From Branchiostoma floridae (lineage: Eukaryota; Chordata; Leptocardii; Amphioxiformes; Branchiostomatidae), in contig NC_049990.1 in NCBI RefSeq assembly GCF_000003815.2, positions 6,470,976-6,534,975 of the forward strand: a stretch of 64,000 bases of DNA. Reading direction: 5' to 3'. The notes under the pieces were generated by a model. That model worked only from the letters and a program-made list of their open reading frames with translations, had not been told where the DNA came from and did not search any database. Positions 48,890 through 61,022 of the stretch are shown here, one piece after another. A program made the translations under genes and the position numbers. The stretch's first letter is position 1. The number at the start of each line of letters is the position of its first letter.

Positions 48890-50649
48890 GTATGAGTTTC
48901 ACGTGTTATGTGTTGACTCAACTCTATATATCTGACATAGTAGTCCTTTTTTATTTTATGTACTAAATTAGGCTAACATTCGTACGTATTTTATGTCTTG
49001 GCGTGGTGGGACTTTGGTGCACTGTTATGTTGATTAACTGAGTTCATTTATCTATTGTATTTTGTTATGTGGCACTGCTAAAACAAGTTTTATACCTTGA
49101 GTAGTGCAGTGCCATATTGTCGTTGTCATGTGTTCTTGAATAAAAAAACAGGTATGTGTTTCACGTGCTATGTGTTTCAATGGTCCCTATAGGCGTGTGC
49201 AGTGTCCACAAATCCAAGGTGTTTTACATTTAAATGGCTATCACCTTTGACATATTACCCACAATCCAGCACAGGTTGCGTGGTTGAATTAATTCATTAA
49301 GAGGTCTAATATGTAAATTAAACAAGAAGCTACCATCAGATTGGTGGGAATTGGAAGAGAGTATGATTTTAGAAAATAGACAATAATAACTAATGTTTTG
49401 CCGTTTCAACATGTCTCACATCCCATTTGTAAGATGATAGACCTAACTTTCTGGCACATTAGGTAGCCCAGGACTGGACGCTATTCTCAAATAGCGTCAA
49501 GGTTCCACCCGTTCAACGGATCCAACATGTGTTCACTGGGCCTTTATTCTTGCCCGTAGCGCCGGATTCTTGAACTCCCTAGATTCCCAACGCACTTACC
49601 TGCCTTGACGGGCGAAAAAACAACTCCAGAAGCCTCGAGATAATCCACACCAGGGCTTCAAAGACAAAGCTCCATTCATAAAAGCCACCGGCCGGCCATT
49701 TTTGTCATTATTTATGCGAGAATTTGACCCGATGTGACCCCCACGTCAACTTTGGAAAAATGATAGCAGCTCATTCGTCCCCTGTGGTTTCTTCAGTTTA
49801 ATTCAAAGTTTCAAGGACACTAAACTGAAGAAACCGTATTTCCGAACCGTGAGTTGTAGCAGTTGCATGCGGTCGTGTTGAACCAAACCAAGCACCATGC
49901 ATCCATGCATCCATCCATGCATCGAAGCAAGCACTGAAGGTAAAACCCAATACATTGCGTTTCGTCACAATATAACTGTATGTAACACATTATTTTTTTA
50001 TTAATAACACTCTATATAACACTTTCAATTTACATTCATGTTCAACATATGGGCAAGAGTTCTAATAGAGTGAACTCCATATAATTATATATCACTATAT
50101 CATCTGATATTACCAACCCTAAGGATCTATTTATTAGATAAAACACTTTTAAGATCTTATATAAAACAACATAACGTTTGATTTATATTTAAGCTGAACA
50201 ATAATAGCTTCCACATTACTTTCCACATCAGGTATATCAACAGTCACATAGATGGGTTGTACTTCTTGTTCATCAGGCACAAAGGTTGTAACCCAGGTAA
50301 CATGTATAACTCCGCAATGAATCCCACTTGGCGAGCAAAATAAATAGTGGAGTCAGTTAAAGAATCCAATTGTTTTATAGTGTCGATTTGCTGTGCATGA
50401 ATGGGCATTTGAACACAACCGAGCAAAGTCAATCCGTTTCATGATTATTTCTTTTGCCAAAATAATAGCCCATACTAAAACGCACTCCACACTCAAAACA
50501 GTATCTAGTACCCTTTTCCCATTACTGATGTAACGTTACAGACAATCCGATGTATTCTTATTCAGGTTGATGAAATAGAAAGGATGAAAATGTCTAGTTT
50601 TTTTTCAAAGCAGTAACGTTAGGCTAAATGAGTCGCTTTCACACTTGGA
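48890..50649. other. 1.76-kb space between convergent oxidase loci
   Basis: No exon 4 homologue of the oxidase fragment is visible. A 33-bp copy of the exon-3 donor context (CAGGTATG.GTTTCACGTG) recurs at 49149-49181. A MITE-like copy lies at 49180-49290. Otherwise the sequence is AT-rich, with short ATCCATGCATCC repeats near 49.9 kb. The right part is probably the 3' UTR of the complete gene, which reads toward it. Confidence 0.45.
49180..49290 (-). mobile_element. MITE-like repeat family, copy 3
   Basis: On the minus strand it contains GGATTGTGGGTAATATGTCA, AAGGTGATAGCC and GTGTCCACA..CTGCACACG, matching the family core at 28076-28215. The order is conserved but the ends are diverged. Confidence 0.5.
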
Positions 50650-53600
50650 TTATAAGTCCGCCCCCGTATTGTCGTATCCGGTCATCTCCATGTTTCTTCC
50701 CTTGCCCTTGTTTCTCTTTCGAATGACAAGGTATCCGATCATGAAGCCGACGAGGAGTGTTACCACGCTGACAGCTCCCATAATCGCGAATGGCTGCCAA
50801 GTCCTGGTCCATTCCACTTTCTGTGCGCTGACACTTCCGGGATCTGGTTTAGTTGTCTTTTGCATCTCTGAAAGATACGACCAGGTTCATTAGAACATTT
50901 TTAAATCCCGTACGAACGTTATACATAAACATTAACCAACAACTGCTTCTGTAATGATCTTTTTGTTTCTTCTGCTGACCGCGCGCCATTGGGCGTAACA
51001 CACCAGTTTTGTACAGTTCACCAGACTCAGCTGTCTGATAGTTTTAATCCAATCACACCGGGATGGCCCCCTACTGTTTCCGATAAGTGTGATGAGCTGT
51101 ATAACGCGTAGAATCTATGCCTCCTCTCAAACACAGCTTTATGTCTAATAGGAGAAGACGTCCCTAACCCAAGCTTGGTACTCTCGAATCAGGTAATGTA
51201 TGTAAAACACCTTTCCCTAGGACATACCATCGGAGCCCTCAAGAGATTTGAACCCAGAACCTTTACATTCTACATTTGTAAGTCAACTGTCCTAATAACA
51301 AACCACATTGTCACTTTTTGATGGAGAAAAAAATCATAAATCAAACAACTTTCCTTTTTTCCTGGTTAATGTATGTGCGACACGAAAAAATAGACAAGAT
51401 ATACCAGGCGATTTTGTCGTATTTGCATCAGACAATCCTGTTGTCTTTGCATCAGGCAGTTCTGTTGTCTTTGTGTTAGGCAGCCCTGTTGTCTTTGCAT
51501 CATCCTGATGTTCTCTGGATTTGATAGTGTAGAAGGCCATCATCCCTTTGTCAAAGTGGTCTGCCACGTGGCAGTGGATGATCCACGTTCCTGGGTTCTC
51601 CGGCCTCATCCGAGCAGAAGCAAACACACCTGCATGAACAATCCAGGATAAAGAAATGATTTATCTAAAAAAAGTAAAACACTGGAGGACAAGGTTAAGA
51701 ATCTTCGTAGAGAATGCTTACAGCATAGAGAATGCGTACAGCAGTAGATTAAGAATTTGCAGATATTTCAAGCCCCCCCTGCCCATGAACAATCAATTGG
51801 TGGTAAAATCGCATTCAAATGCTCAACCCATTCAATATTGATACATTCTGACAGAAAGGAGGAGACCAACCTGGGAAGAGGTCCCAGACGTCTCCCCGAT
51901 GGTGCCTCCTGTTGTCTGTGGTGTGGATGAAGGTCTGTCCGTGGAAGTGCACGGTGTGAGTGTCCACCTCCGTCCCCATCCCCATCAGGTACCACACGAC
52001 ATCCTCATCTTCAACCATCTCCAGACCCAGGAGGTTGTGGAGAACGTAGCCGTTTATAGCTGTATGAAAGAAAATAAAACTAGCTGTATACGTATTGTGC
52101 AATATGTATTGATAGATGCAACAATGGCTCCAACTGAACATGTCCAGTAAAATAGATTGTGGCTAATATGCCAAATATGAATGCTTTTTTCTATTCAGTG
52201 CTGAATACGTGCCAAGACAAGTTCTTAATGACTTGTGGCATGTAACACACAAATGCATTTTGCTGTGTGCGCATACGCATTTGAAACCATAAAACTACCA
52301 ATGCCGTAGCAATTCTTTTTATCGAAGGTACCACTAATATACACGAGAAATAAAGAATAATTGTACGATAACAACAGATCACTCAGAAACAAAACAAAAC
52401 GTATAGTCGTACCAAACATGTGGTTGGCTTCCACGAAATCCCCGTCCTCTGGATCCACTTGATCTGGATTCCCGCAGTGATTCTGGATGTTCTCGTCCAG
52501 GTACCAGCTGTTACTCTCTTCCGTCCCCGTAAACATCAGGACGAACTCACGGTCAGCGTCTGATCGGCGCCCGTCGGCACCGAGCGTTCCTTGCCGACAA
52601 ACCACGAGCGGGCCGATGAGACCCGAACTGGTGTCCTTGACGGGATCGACGCTGGAGTAGTAGGCCCATGGGATGCAGTTGTCTGATTTCTCCGTAGGAC
52701 CCGCTCTTGGTGGAACAAACCATGTATAAGCATACATGCCATTTGGTTCTACGACATCGTCTCCTTTTGACACCCCCGATGTCTTGTCCTCATACAGCGC
52801 CCCCTCGTCCCACTTACTGTACAACAGGCCGTGCGGGTGCATGGAGTAGGGATGTGACGCCATGTTCTTGAAGTAGACCAAGATGACGTCACCTATTTCC
52901 GCCTCGATCATTGGTCCAAGCATGCCCAGATGCTGGTCCCGTGGTCCTCTCTGTTTTTGGACTGTGAAGGTTGAATCGGTGTACTCCCGATACAGGGCTT
53001 TCTTGTACTGTGATCCAATCATGGTTGGTCCAGAATAGATTCGGTCGTACAGAGAGCTGAATGTGGGGAAGAAAATCAAATTGTAATTCCTCGTATATCA
53101 AAATTAATTGCCGAGTAACATGATCATAAAATTCAACTTTCTTAAAAACTTCACCGGGACAGAGGACACTTCCAGATACTGCCGGAGGTCACGAGTCAGA
53201 CGTGATGGGGGTCAGTATTTCTGAAGAAGGTAGAAGCGTCGGTCGAACATTCCAGATTGAATATTTCTTGTATCTATCTGTATGTACGTTGCAATGTAAT
53301 ATAATCTGTACATTTAGAGAAACAGAATCTGCCCCTTCCCAAATTAGACGGGGCTTAGCAGGCACTTTTGTTATTCTTTTACTCTCAATGAACAGGTTAC
53401 ATCAAAATGTATCTTACATACAGATACAAACAAATGCATCTATTTAAGAACCTAGTACCTGCTTTCATTAGTCACAATGTCTCCGTAAATATCTCTTTTG
53501 TCCTGTGCGTAGTCCCATTCCTCCTCCACAGTAGCGATGTAGAACGTCCGGATGTTCCCTGAGCTGCGGAACCAGAACTGTGGGCCGTCTGCATCGCAGG

Positions 53601-56600
53601 TCTCCACAGACACTTTGGCCTTCATCCCGGCACTGTAGTGGTCGTTGGTCACACATTTGATAGCCCAGTCACCTGTAACATGGAAATAGTTAAGATTAAT
53701 TTGGTCTTATCGATATATAATGGTGTATCCTTCCCTGAAAAGGAGCTTTAATACATCTCTTACCCGTTAAACTAGTAACGTTTTCTACGTTAATTTGACA
53801 TTGTCTATGTAGTAAAATGTAGAACATCTCGACGTACTGGCAATGCATTTAAACGGTTCATTATTAACACTAGTATTCTATGTAATGTATAAACAATTGG
53901 GTGCTCCTTGTGGTGATAATTCTAGATGTGTAGATGCTTAATTTCTAAAATCAGCCCTAAAGTATCTTTCTATTTTAGAAAATCTACATCCCTACAGACA
54001 TTAAGATGGTGGTACGTACCCTCGTTATCTGGCACCATCTCCAGAGTCTCTGTGGACCCAGGGAAGATGGAGATGGAGTCCCGGGTCTGTCCGTGGTACT
54101 GGAAGGTCAGACCGTGGAACGCCAAGGTGTGGATGTCAACCTCGGTCCCCAGACCCATGACGTACCACGTGACGTTGTCGTTCGTGCACATGCTCAGACC
54201 GGGGAGGTTGGCGTACATGTATCCGTTGATGCCTGGTGAGAGAGGTTTTAAGGTTTTAATCATGCAATTCTAATAAAGATAACACCTTAAGCTGAAATAC
54301 GTGGTGATTTCCCAGGTTTTCTAGACTCATTTTAAAGCATAATTAAAGCTACGCCTGCTATGCCTGCTATGCCAGTTGACGTAGCTGGTATTTTAACTTC
54401 CCGAGTTACAGACATCCAATGACACATTACAGAGATATCTATAGAATTCTTGGCAAACAGACATATCATATATTATTAGGCTGTATCTCAGCACTCAAAC
54501 TCACCATGCATAAGATTTGACTCTGCAAAGTCTTCATCCTCTGTATCGCCAACAGTTCCAGACTCTGTGAAGTTCGCAATGTTGTCCTCCAGGTACCAAC
54601 TTTGGTTCTCGTCGTAGACAGCAAGCATCAGGAAGAACTCTCGACTGGAGCTGACATCAAGCTGAAAAATAGCAACAGTGACAATCTGCTCACTCTTGGG
54701 GTATCACCAAAAATGTAAAGTTTTCTTTAAACCTTCGATAGGTAACGATAGTTAAGAAAAAGTTGGTCCTCGGTCAATCTTCTTACCCGCTTTCCTTCGC
54801 TGTCCAGAGTCCCTGCCTTACAAACGACCAGAGGCCCGACCAGTCCGGAGTAGGCATCCTTGACCAAGCTGACCCCTGACCGGTACAGGTTCACTAGACA
54901 CGCAGGGTCTCGCTCTGTTGGCGCCACGGACGGAGGGACAGTCCACACATAGGTGAAGGTTCCACCGGGCTCCACACCCCCACCTGCTGTCTTGTTATCT
55001 AAAGAAAATAGATATCAAATTCTCTGTCTAACAATACACCACGATTTAAAAAAAAAAACAAGCAAGCACAAGCAAGTGTCAAACTGCACTGACAACAGTA
55101 GTGGGGCATCACTACTTACCACTTCCATAAGAAGACCCTTCGTTTGACTTGTTGTAGAAAACGCCATGTGGCTCTATGCTGTACGGCCTGTCCGCCATGT
55201 TTTTGAACGTCACCCTGATGGTGTCCCCGACCTCTGACCTGATGACCGGTCCCAGCATGCCTAGGTGCTGCTCCTCCTGAGTGCGGTTCTTGCGCACCGT
55301 GAAAGTGGCGTCGGTGTATTCCCTGTAGAGAGCTTTCTTGTACTTCCCTCCGATACGCTCTGGCCCTTGTTCGAAGAATACCACCGAGTCGCTGGCGACA
55401 TAGAACATTGCAATAGATAGTGTTAGAATTAGAATACTCACTGACCGGTAAAAAGTTACAATAGACAGTGCCCAAAGTGAAAGAAGTCATCTTCATCAAT
55501 GCACGTAAATCTTTGCAAGATTTATAGGACAGGGGCTCATGCCTGCTTCCATTTTGATATCATTACTGCTTTTAATTCAAAACTATTACCTGCCGTCTTT
55601 GAGAAGACTCCCTCCCTCGAAGTGGTTTATGCCTGAAGGTGCGTAGTCCCAGGTCACCATCTCTGCTGCGATGTAGTAATGGCGGACAGTCCCCTCCAGA
55701 GTTTCTTCTGGCATGACGTTACCGCAGCCGCTAACGTTGTATAGGGCCTGCATTCCAGCTAAAACACGGAGCCACATACATGTATTAACATAATGTTTTT
55801 GTAACTTTGACGATTAAAGATGTCCAAAATGATGATGATGATACACATATCGAAAGGAAATAAAATGATGTGCTAGTAAGTTTTATTTTATATTTTTATC
55901 AATTCATTCATTTTGAAATAGAACATTTTGGGACAATATTGCTACCCTGGTATCCAGCCGTATCATGGCTCCCGAGTCTCTTCTGTCCTCTCCGCAAATT
56001 TCCTACGGCTCAGGACATCAGGCTACAATGTTGCCTGATCTGTTAAAACACACATATACAACACCATACAGAGAGTATATTTTCATTCGTGCATTGAGAC
56101 CCTCACCCAAAAAGTGATCTCCAACCTGACAGCTGACCATCCACTCTCCTACATTCCGTGGCTCCATGACAACAGTCGCAAAAGATGCTGGGAATATCCC
56201 TGCTGTGTCCGTTCTGTAAAGATGTGACAAAATTTTTAAGTTTCAAACATGTTCATGTAAATTGCCATATATGATCAGTTTTAAAGTGCTTCTTGCTAAC
56301 GATCACGACAAGACGATGATAAAAATTGATCAGACATTTTGTTGATCTACCTGTGAAATTGGACGCTGACTTCGTGACCCCGGAAGTGAATGGTGTGGAT
56401 GTCAACCTCTCCGCCCCTCCCCACCAGGTGCCACGTGACGTTCTCTCCCACACACATGTCCAGGCCGGGCAGGTTTCCGTACAGATAGCCGTTTATGCCG
56501 TGCATCAAGTTACTCTCCTGGGAAATGGACAACAATGATATTCAATTGGCAATCGTTCATGCTTCTAGCAGCCCTTTCACTGGTCAGGCCCATAGAACCT

Positions 56601-59600
56601 TGATACCCAACTTCGCCAAGCCAGGAGAGTTGTCAACATCCTTGTTTATTCATACATATGTGATAACATGGACCAATTATCATAAGACTGAGATCTGTCT
56701 GTTGGAAGCTGTGGTGCCTGCTTTAAAATTAACCACTGACAGTGATAGATTGTGTTACACCGCCTTCAGTATATTTGTGCAAATCTGGGATCGATCAAGT
56801 GTTAGTGATCACATATATCTTTCAAAATTACGTTACAGGATGTTTATGGCTCCCAATAACTTTGAATACCTAAGGGTATTTTCCAAGAACATTCAGGTAC
56901 TTCCTCACATACCTGGAAGTCTTCGTCTTCCTTCAGGGCTGCTGCCTCTTCGTCGGTGACGTTCAGGAAGTGCGCGATGTTCTCGTCTATGTACCAGCTG
57001 TTGTTCTCGTCAAGGATGCCGAAGTTTATGGCAAAGTCTCTGTCAACTCCTTTTTGTTTTCCATCGTCACCAAGGTAACCTATTAAAGTTAGACAGGACG
57101 TCAAAATAGACTCATGTCAAGCAGTGAGACAGTTTGAAATACATAAAAGCTGCTTTAAGGAAAACCTTCTTCCCAGCCCTTCGCATGCGTCTCTACTCAC
57201 CATGTGTCTTGACCCACCATGTGTCTCAATAAGTCACCATATGTCTAGCGTCTTTTCCCATCGCGTGTCTTTACTCAACACGTGTCTTTATCCACCATGT
57301 GTCTTAACTCACCCTATATCTTTACAAACCATGTGTCTTAGATCCGCCATGTGTTTTTCTCAGCATGTGTCCCTGCCAACAAGGCCTCCTTTATACCCAC
57401 CATGCGTCTTTACCCATAATGCGTCTTTACCCACCATGCACATTCTCTCATGTTCGTTAAACACACATGACAGCAAACAAATTCACCATAACATGCAGAC
57501 AGAAGGAACACATACCTGGTTTGCAGGTCACTATCGTTCCCGTCAAGCCCGCGTTCATGTCCCTGTCGGCAGCGACATGCGAATGGTACATCCAGGTCAA
57601 ACATGGCGGATCGTCGTCAGCGGGAGCCTCGTTCTCAGTCACCTGCCACGTGTACACGTAAGTCTCGCCCGGTGGCACATGGTCGTCCGATTTGTTCGTA
57701 CCGGAAGTACCGTCAAAGTAAAGGGCGCCTACATAAAACATCAGTCTTCTCAATCATTGATGTAGGTACACATGTAGGTATATTTATTCAGAGACATTCT
57801 CTCACAATAACCAAGTTCATAGTTTTACGTGCGCAAGTGCAGTATGATGCACTGTGTGTAAGACGCCAAATTTGGAGGCCTTTGTCCATTCTTCGTGTAC
57901 TGCCAGGGGCAATCAACTTTGACACTGACTAGCTACCCACAACGCATTATTACTGCACATGCGCACTTCAACCTCTGAATAAGCTTATTCTCAGTGATGT
58001 TTAAGTAGGTTACAGTAATTAGCTAGGAATTAAGTGACAAGAAAATAGTACAGTGGAAGTATTTCGAAATCCGTACCTTCGCTGTTTTTCTCGTACAAAA
58101 CTCCGTGAGGATGCATGCTGTAGTCCCGTGACGCCATGTTCTTGAAGTGGACAATGATGTCCTCCCCCACTTCTCCACTAATGGTAGGTCCCAGGTACCC
58201 TAACCATGTCGGGTGTTCTTTCTCCACGGTGAAGGTTCCGTCCGTGTATTCCCGGAACACTGCCTTCTTGTAGACGCTGCCTATCCGGTTTGGACCTGGC
58301 TCCAGGAACACGGCTGCATCACTGAAAAGGACAAAAGAAAAATTCACATTTTTCAAATTTCTGCAAAGGGAAAGAGCATAAGTGGCATTCTATAGGCACT
58401 CAAATTGTAATAAAATTCCTATCTTACAACTACGTTACCGATTTATCCTAAGCATTCAACGATCAGGAAAATGTCCTGGGCACAGAAGTAACAATTGGAA
58501 TCAGATAATGCCACTTGTAAATAAGTCAATGGATTTTGCCACATTTCCAATGATGAAAAGAATGGCTCACTTTAAAGAATACTATTGACACAATCCTTGG
58601 CCAACAAGAGCTGTCTTGAACTACATACATACATACCGCATGTGTCACGATAACCATATCGAACGTTTACTTTTGCCATGGCAGACGGGATACAAATACA
58701 AACTAGATTGACATATAGACTTAGAGATGAAATATTTGCTTGATATACGAAAGATAATGAAAGTGGCAAGTCTGTGTCTTCGACAGTTTGAAAAACGTTG
58801 AAAAATGTTTGTCTTGCATATAATAGGGGAATCCCTTCCTTTTTTAGAAGTCATGCCGCTATATATGATTTAGTACTACTTTAAGTATTTGGCCCGATTT
58901 GGCATGAATGCGCATCAAAGCAAAGGAGTCAATATTTTCATTGATCTCAGCTGAACGGCTACAAACAAGCACTTTGAACTTGAGTTATCTAATCTAAGCG
59001 ATCTCGTCTAAAATAGTTTTAAAGGAAGGTGCACCAAAACATCAGAATGTCTCCCGAAGAAATCTGGCTTTGAGCCAGAGCTGTCTCTACAACACAATGG
59101 AAATGTCACTCCAACAGACTGCGAATGCCTTTTATACACCAATTACCGGCTTGTATGTATATAAGTACGCGGTACGGCCAGGAACGAGATAACATGCCCT
59201 TCTTTAGCCGAGTACAAGATGGTGACGTGCCACTATAGGCTTAATCCTAAACAATTAGTGCCGAATATCTTACGTCATATATACGTAACATAAAATTTGA
59301 GAACTTGTCTGTCACTACTCGTGCACTTTTTGCATGTAGAAAACGGAAACATCAACAATCAACAGACGATACATTTTATAACTAAGAATACATACCTTTG
59401 TCCTCTTACTAGACGTCGAAGTCTATAGCTACTTCTGTCGTAAATTAAACTAATGTTTTTTTTTTCAGTGTAAAGAGAATCGAAGTGAAGTCTACTAGAG
59501 AAGTCTACTTACGCCTTGAGGATGTAGTTCTACACTTCAGAGGTCTATGAGAGAAGTAGACTATGATGTCTAGTACGAAAATCGTTAACATACTTCTGTT

Positions 59601-61022
59601 ATAACATAACAGGTGTATTTACATACCTAACTAGCTACGAAAGGTGCACATGTATCTGGACAAATATTGAATTGTGGCCACCTTTTGCGTGAAGGCACGT
59701 ACGCCTTTGGCCCTTGGCTTCCCAACAAATATGCCTCTACATATCCTAGTGATGTACTGATGATTTATAGCGTTTGGTTGCTTTCTTCGCAATTCGAGCT
59801 TTAATGAATATGTAACACATTACATGTTTAGGTGGCCCTTCGTTGTATAATAAGGTATCTCCTCGCTTATGTAACTATGTCCGCACAACAAAAATATGTC
59901 AACAATGCTTTCTTTGATATTATTACATTCATTGCATGTTAATTGAGCTTGCCTCGTTTTCGTGCGCGCTCGCGAGATTTCGACAGGGCCCGATCCGAAG
60001 AGATGCGTTACTGGCAAGGGGATTATTTCAAGAAACAAATAGAAAGCAGACCTTATTTGCTATCTTTTGCTTAAGATTTAAAAAATATAATTAACACGCA
60101 ATGAATGTAATAATATTAAAGACAGCATTGTTGACATATTTTTGTTGTGCGGACATAATTACATAAGCGAGGAGATACCTTATTATACAACGTAGGGCCA
60201 CCTAAACATGTAATGTGTTACATATTGATTAAAGCTCGAAGAAAGCAACCAAACGCTATAAATCATCAATACATCACTAGGATATGAAGAGGTATATTTG
60301 TTGGGAAGCCAAGGGCCAAATAGCGTACGTGCCTTTTAGCTTCACGCAAAAGGCGGGCACAATTCAATATCTGTCCAGATACATGTGCATCTTTCGTAGC
60401 TAGCTGGGTATGTAAATACACCTGTTATGTTATAACAGAAGTATGTAAGCGCTTTTTGAACCCTGTCGATTGAAATGCTGTCGAAACTCTCTAAAACAAC
60501 TCATTAACGTAAACATTCAAACTAAAGGCTTAACGTTACCTCATTATAATTAGTATCTTTTTTTTATCGTAACTATCGCAATTTTTACTGAACAAGCTGA
60601 TGCAACTTGGAGGATTCACTATCCAAGCATAAACTAAATGCTGCGTTTCTCTGAATAAACTGTTTGAGGACCAGACTTGTTATAACCTTGATTCTTAGTC
60701 TAGAAATCCTAATTGTTAGGCAACAGTTTGCAACATAAAGGTATGTTCGTGTACGCTAGAAAATATCGTTAACGGTAATGTTGGAGTTAACCACTTCACT
60801 ATAAAACCACACTACCGCTACTTGTTACAAATGTCTATATTTCAAATACCTGTCGGCCGAAATGGCGGTGTTGGTGATCTTGTTGTAGCTTCCGGGTGCG
60901 TAGTCCCACCAAACTTCCTTACAAGCGACGTAGTAGTGCCGTTCTTTTGCGGGTGCATTTGTGCCTGCTGCCAGGCAGGCACTCAGCAGGAGAACACAGA
61001 CGGCCTTTAGGAAAGCAGACAT
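50650..61022 (-). CDS. Hephaestin-like multicopper ferroxidase, membrane-anchored (1194 aa, 16 exons)
   Basis: Exons: 61022-60850, 58321-58077, 57728-57516, 57079-56913, 56517-56351, 56213-56107, 55758-55590, 55391-55120, 54998-54787, 54661-54505, 54232-54020, 53672-53459, 53056-52413, 52059-51871, 51629-51405 and 50867-50650. All are GT-AG and in phase, 3585 nt in total. The start ATG at 61022 precedes a signal peptide ([20 protein letters not shown]). Six cupredoxin domains follow in three pairs. Trinuclear-cluster histidines are His127/129 (HPHG), His187/189 (YHSHV), His1022/1024 (HFHG) and His1066/1068 (HCH). Type 1 sites are complete in domains 2 (Cys350, His355, Met360), 4 (Cys705, His710, Met715) and 6 (His1019, Cys1067, His1072, Met1077). 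A Thr-rich stalk of 8-residue repeats leads to a TM helix (about 1149-1172), a basic stop-transfer and a short tail. Known family role: cell-surface oxidation of Fe(II) to Fe(III) using oxygen, coupled to ferroportin export. No iron-responsive-element loop was seen near the start codon. Confidence 0.93.
51185..51312 (-). mobile_element. tRNA-derived SINE-like element
   Basis: On the minus strand a TGGTTTGTTATTAGGAC stretch resembles an A box, followed by GGTTCTGGGTTCAAATCTC, a strong T-arm/B-box match, and a body CCGATGGTATGTCCTAGGG. It lies in intron 15 of the hephaestin-like gene. Only the promoter half is tRNA-like. Confidence 0.45.
57185..57440. repeat. Degenerate 17-20 bp minisatellite
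   Basis: About 13 diverged units of CACCATGTGTCTTTACC lie in intron 3 of the hephaestin-like gene. Variation is mostly C/T transitions and small length changes. Long open frames on the plus strand here (Ser/His/Cys/Leu-rich) are artefacts of the repeat. Confidence 0.85.
57845..57980 (-). mobile_element. MITE-like repeat family, copy 4
   Basis: On the minus strand it reads TGCGCATGTGCAG, TGCGTTGTGGGTAG, AGTGTCAAAGTTGATTGCCC and CTGGCAGTACACG. This is the same order as the other copies, with more divergence. It lies in intron 2 of the hephaestin-like gene. Confidence 0.5.
59588..60446. mobile_element. Foldback element: about 357-bp inverted arms, 144-bp spacer
   Basis: The left arm (59588-59944) and right arm (60089-60446) are reverse complements over nearly their full length with scattered substitutions and small indels. 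Outer ends are ACATACTTCTGTTATAACAT and its complement; inner ends are around TTGCATGTTAATT. The spacer has no ORF. This is the structure of a non-autonomous foldback or long-TIR DNA transposon. No transposase and no clear target-site duplication is seen (flanks GTTAAC and GTAAGC). It lies in intron 1 of the hephaestin-like gene. Confidence 0.85.

Noticed and set aside
57124-57765. 213-codon plus-strand ORF
   Set aside because: Its first part is the CACCATGTGTCTTTACC minisatellite and its last part is the antisense of ferroxidase exon 3.
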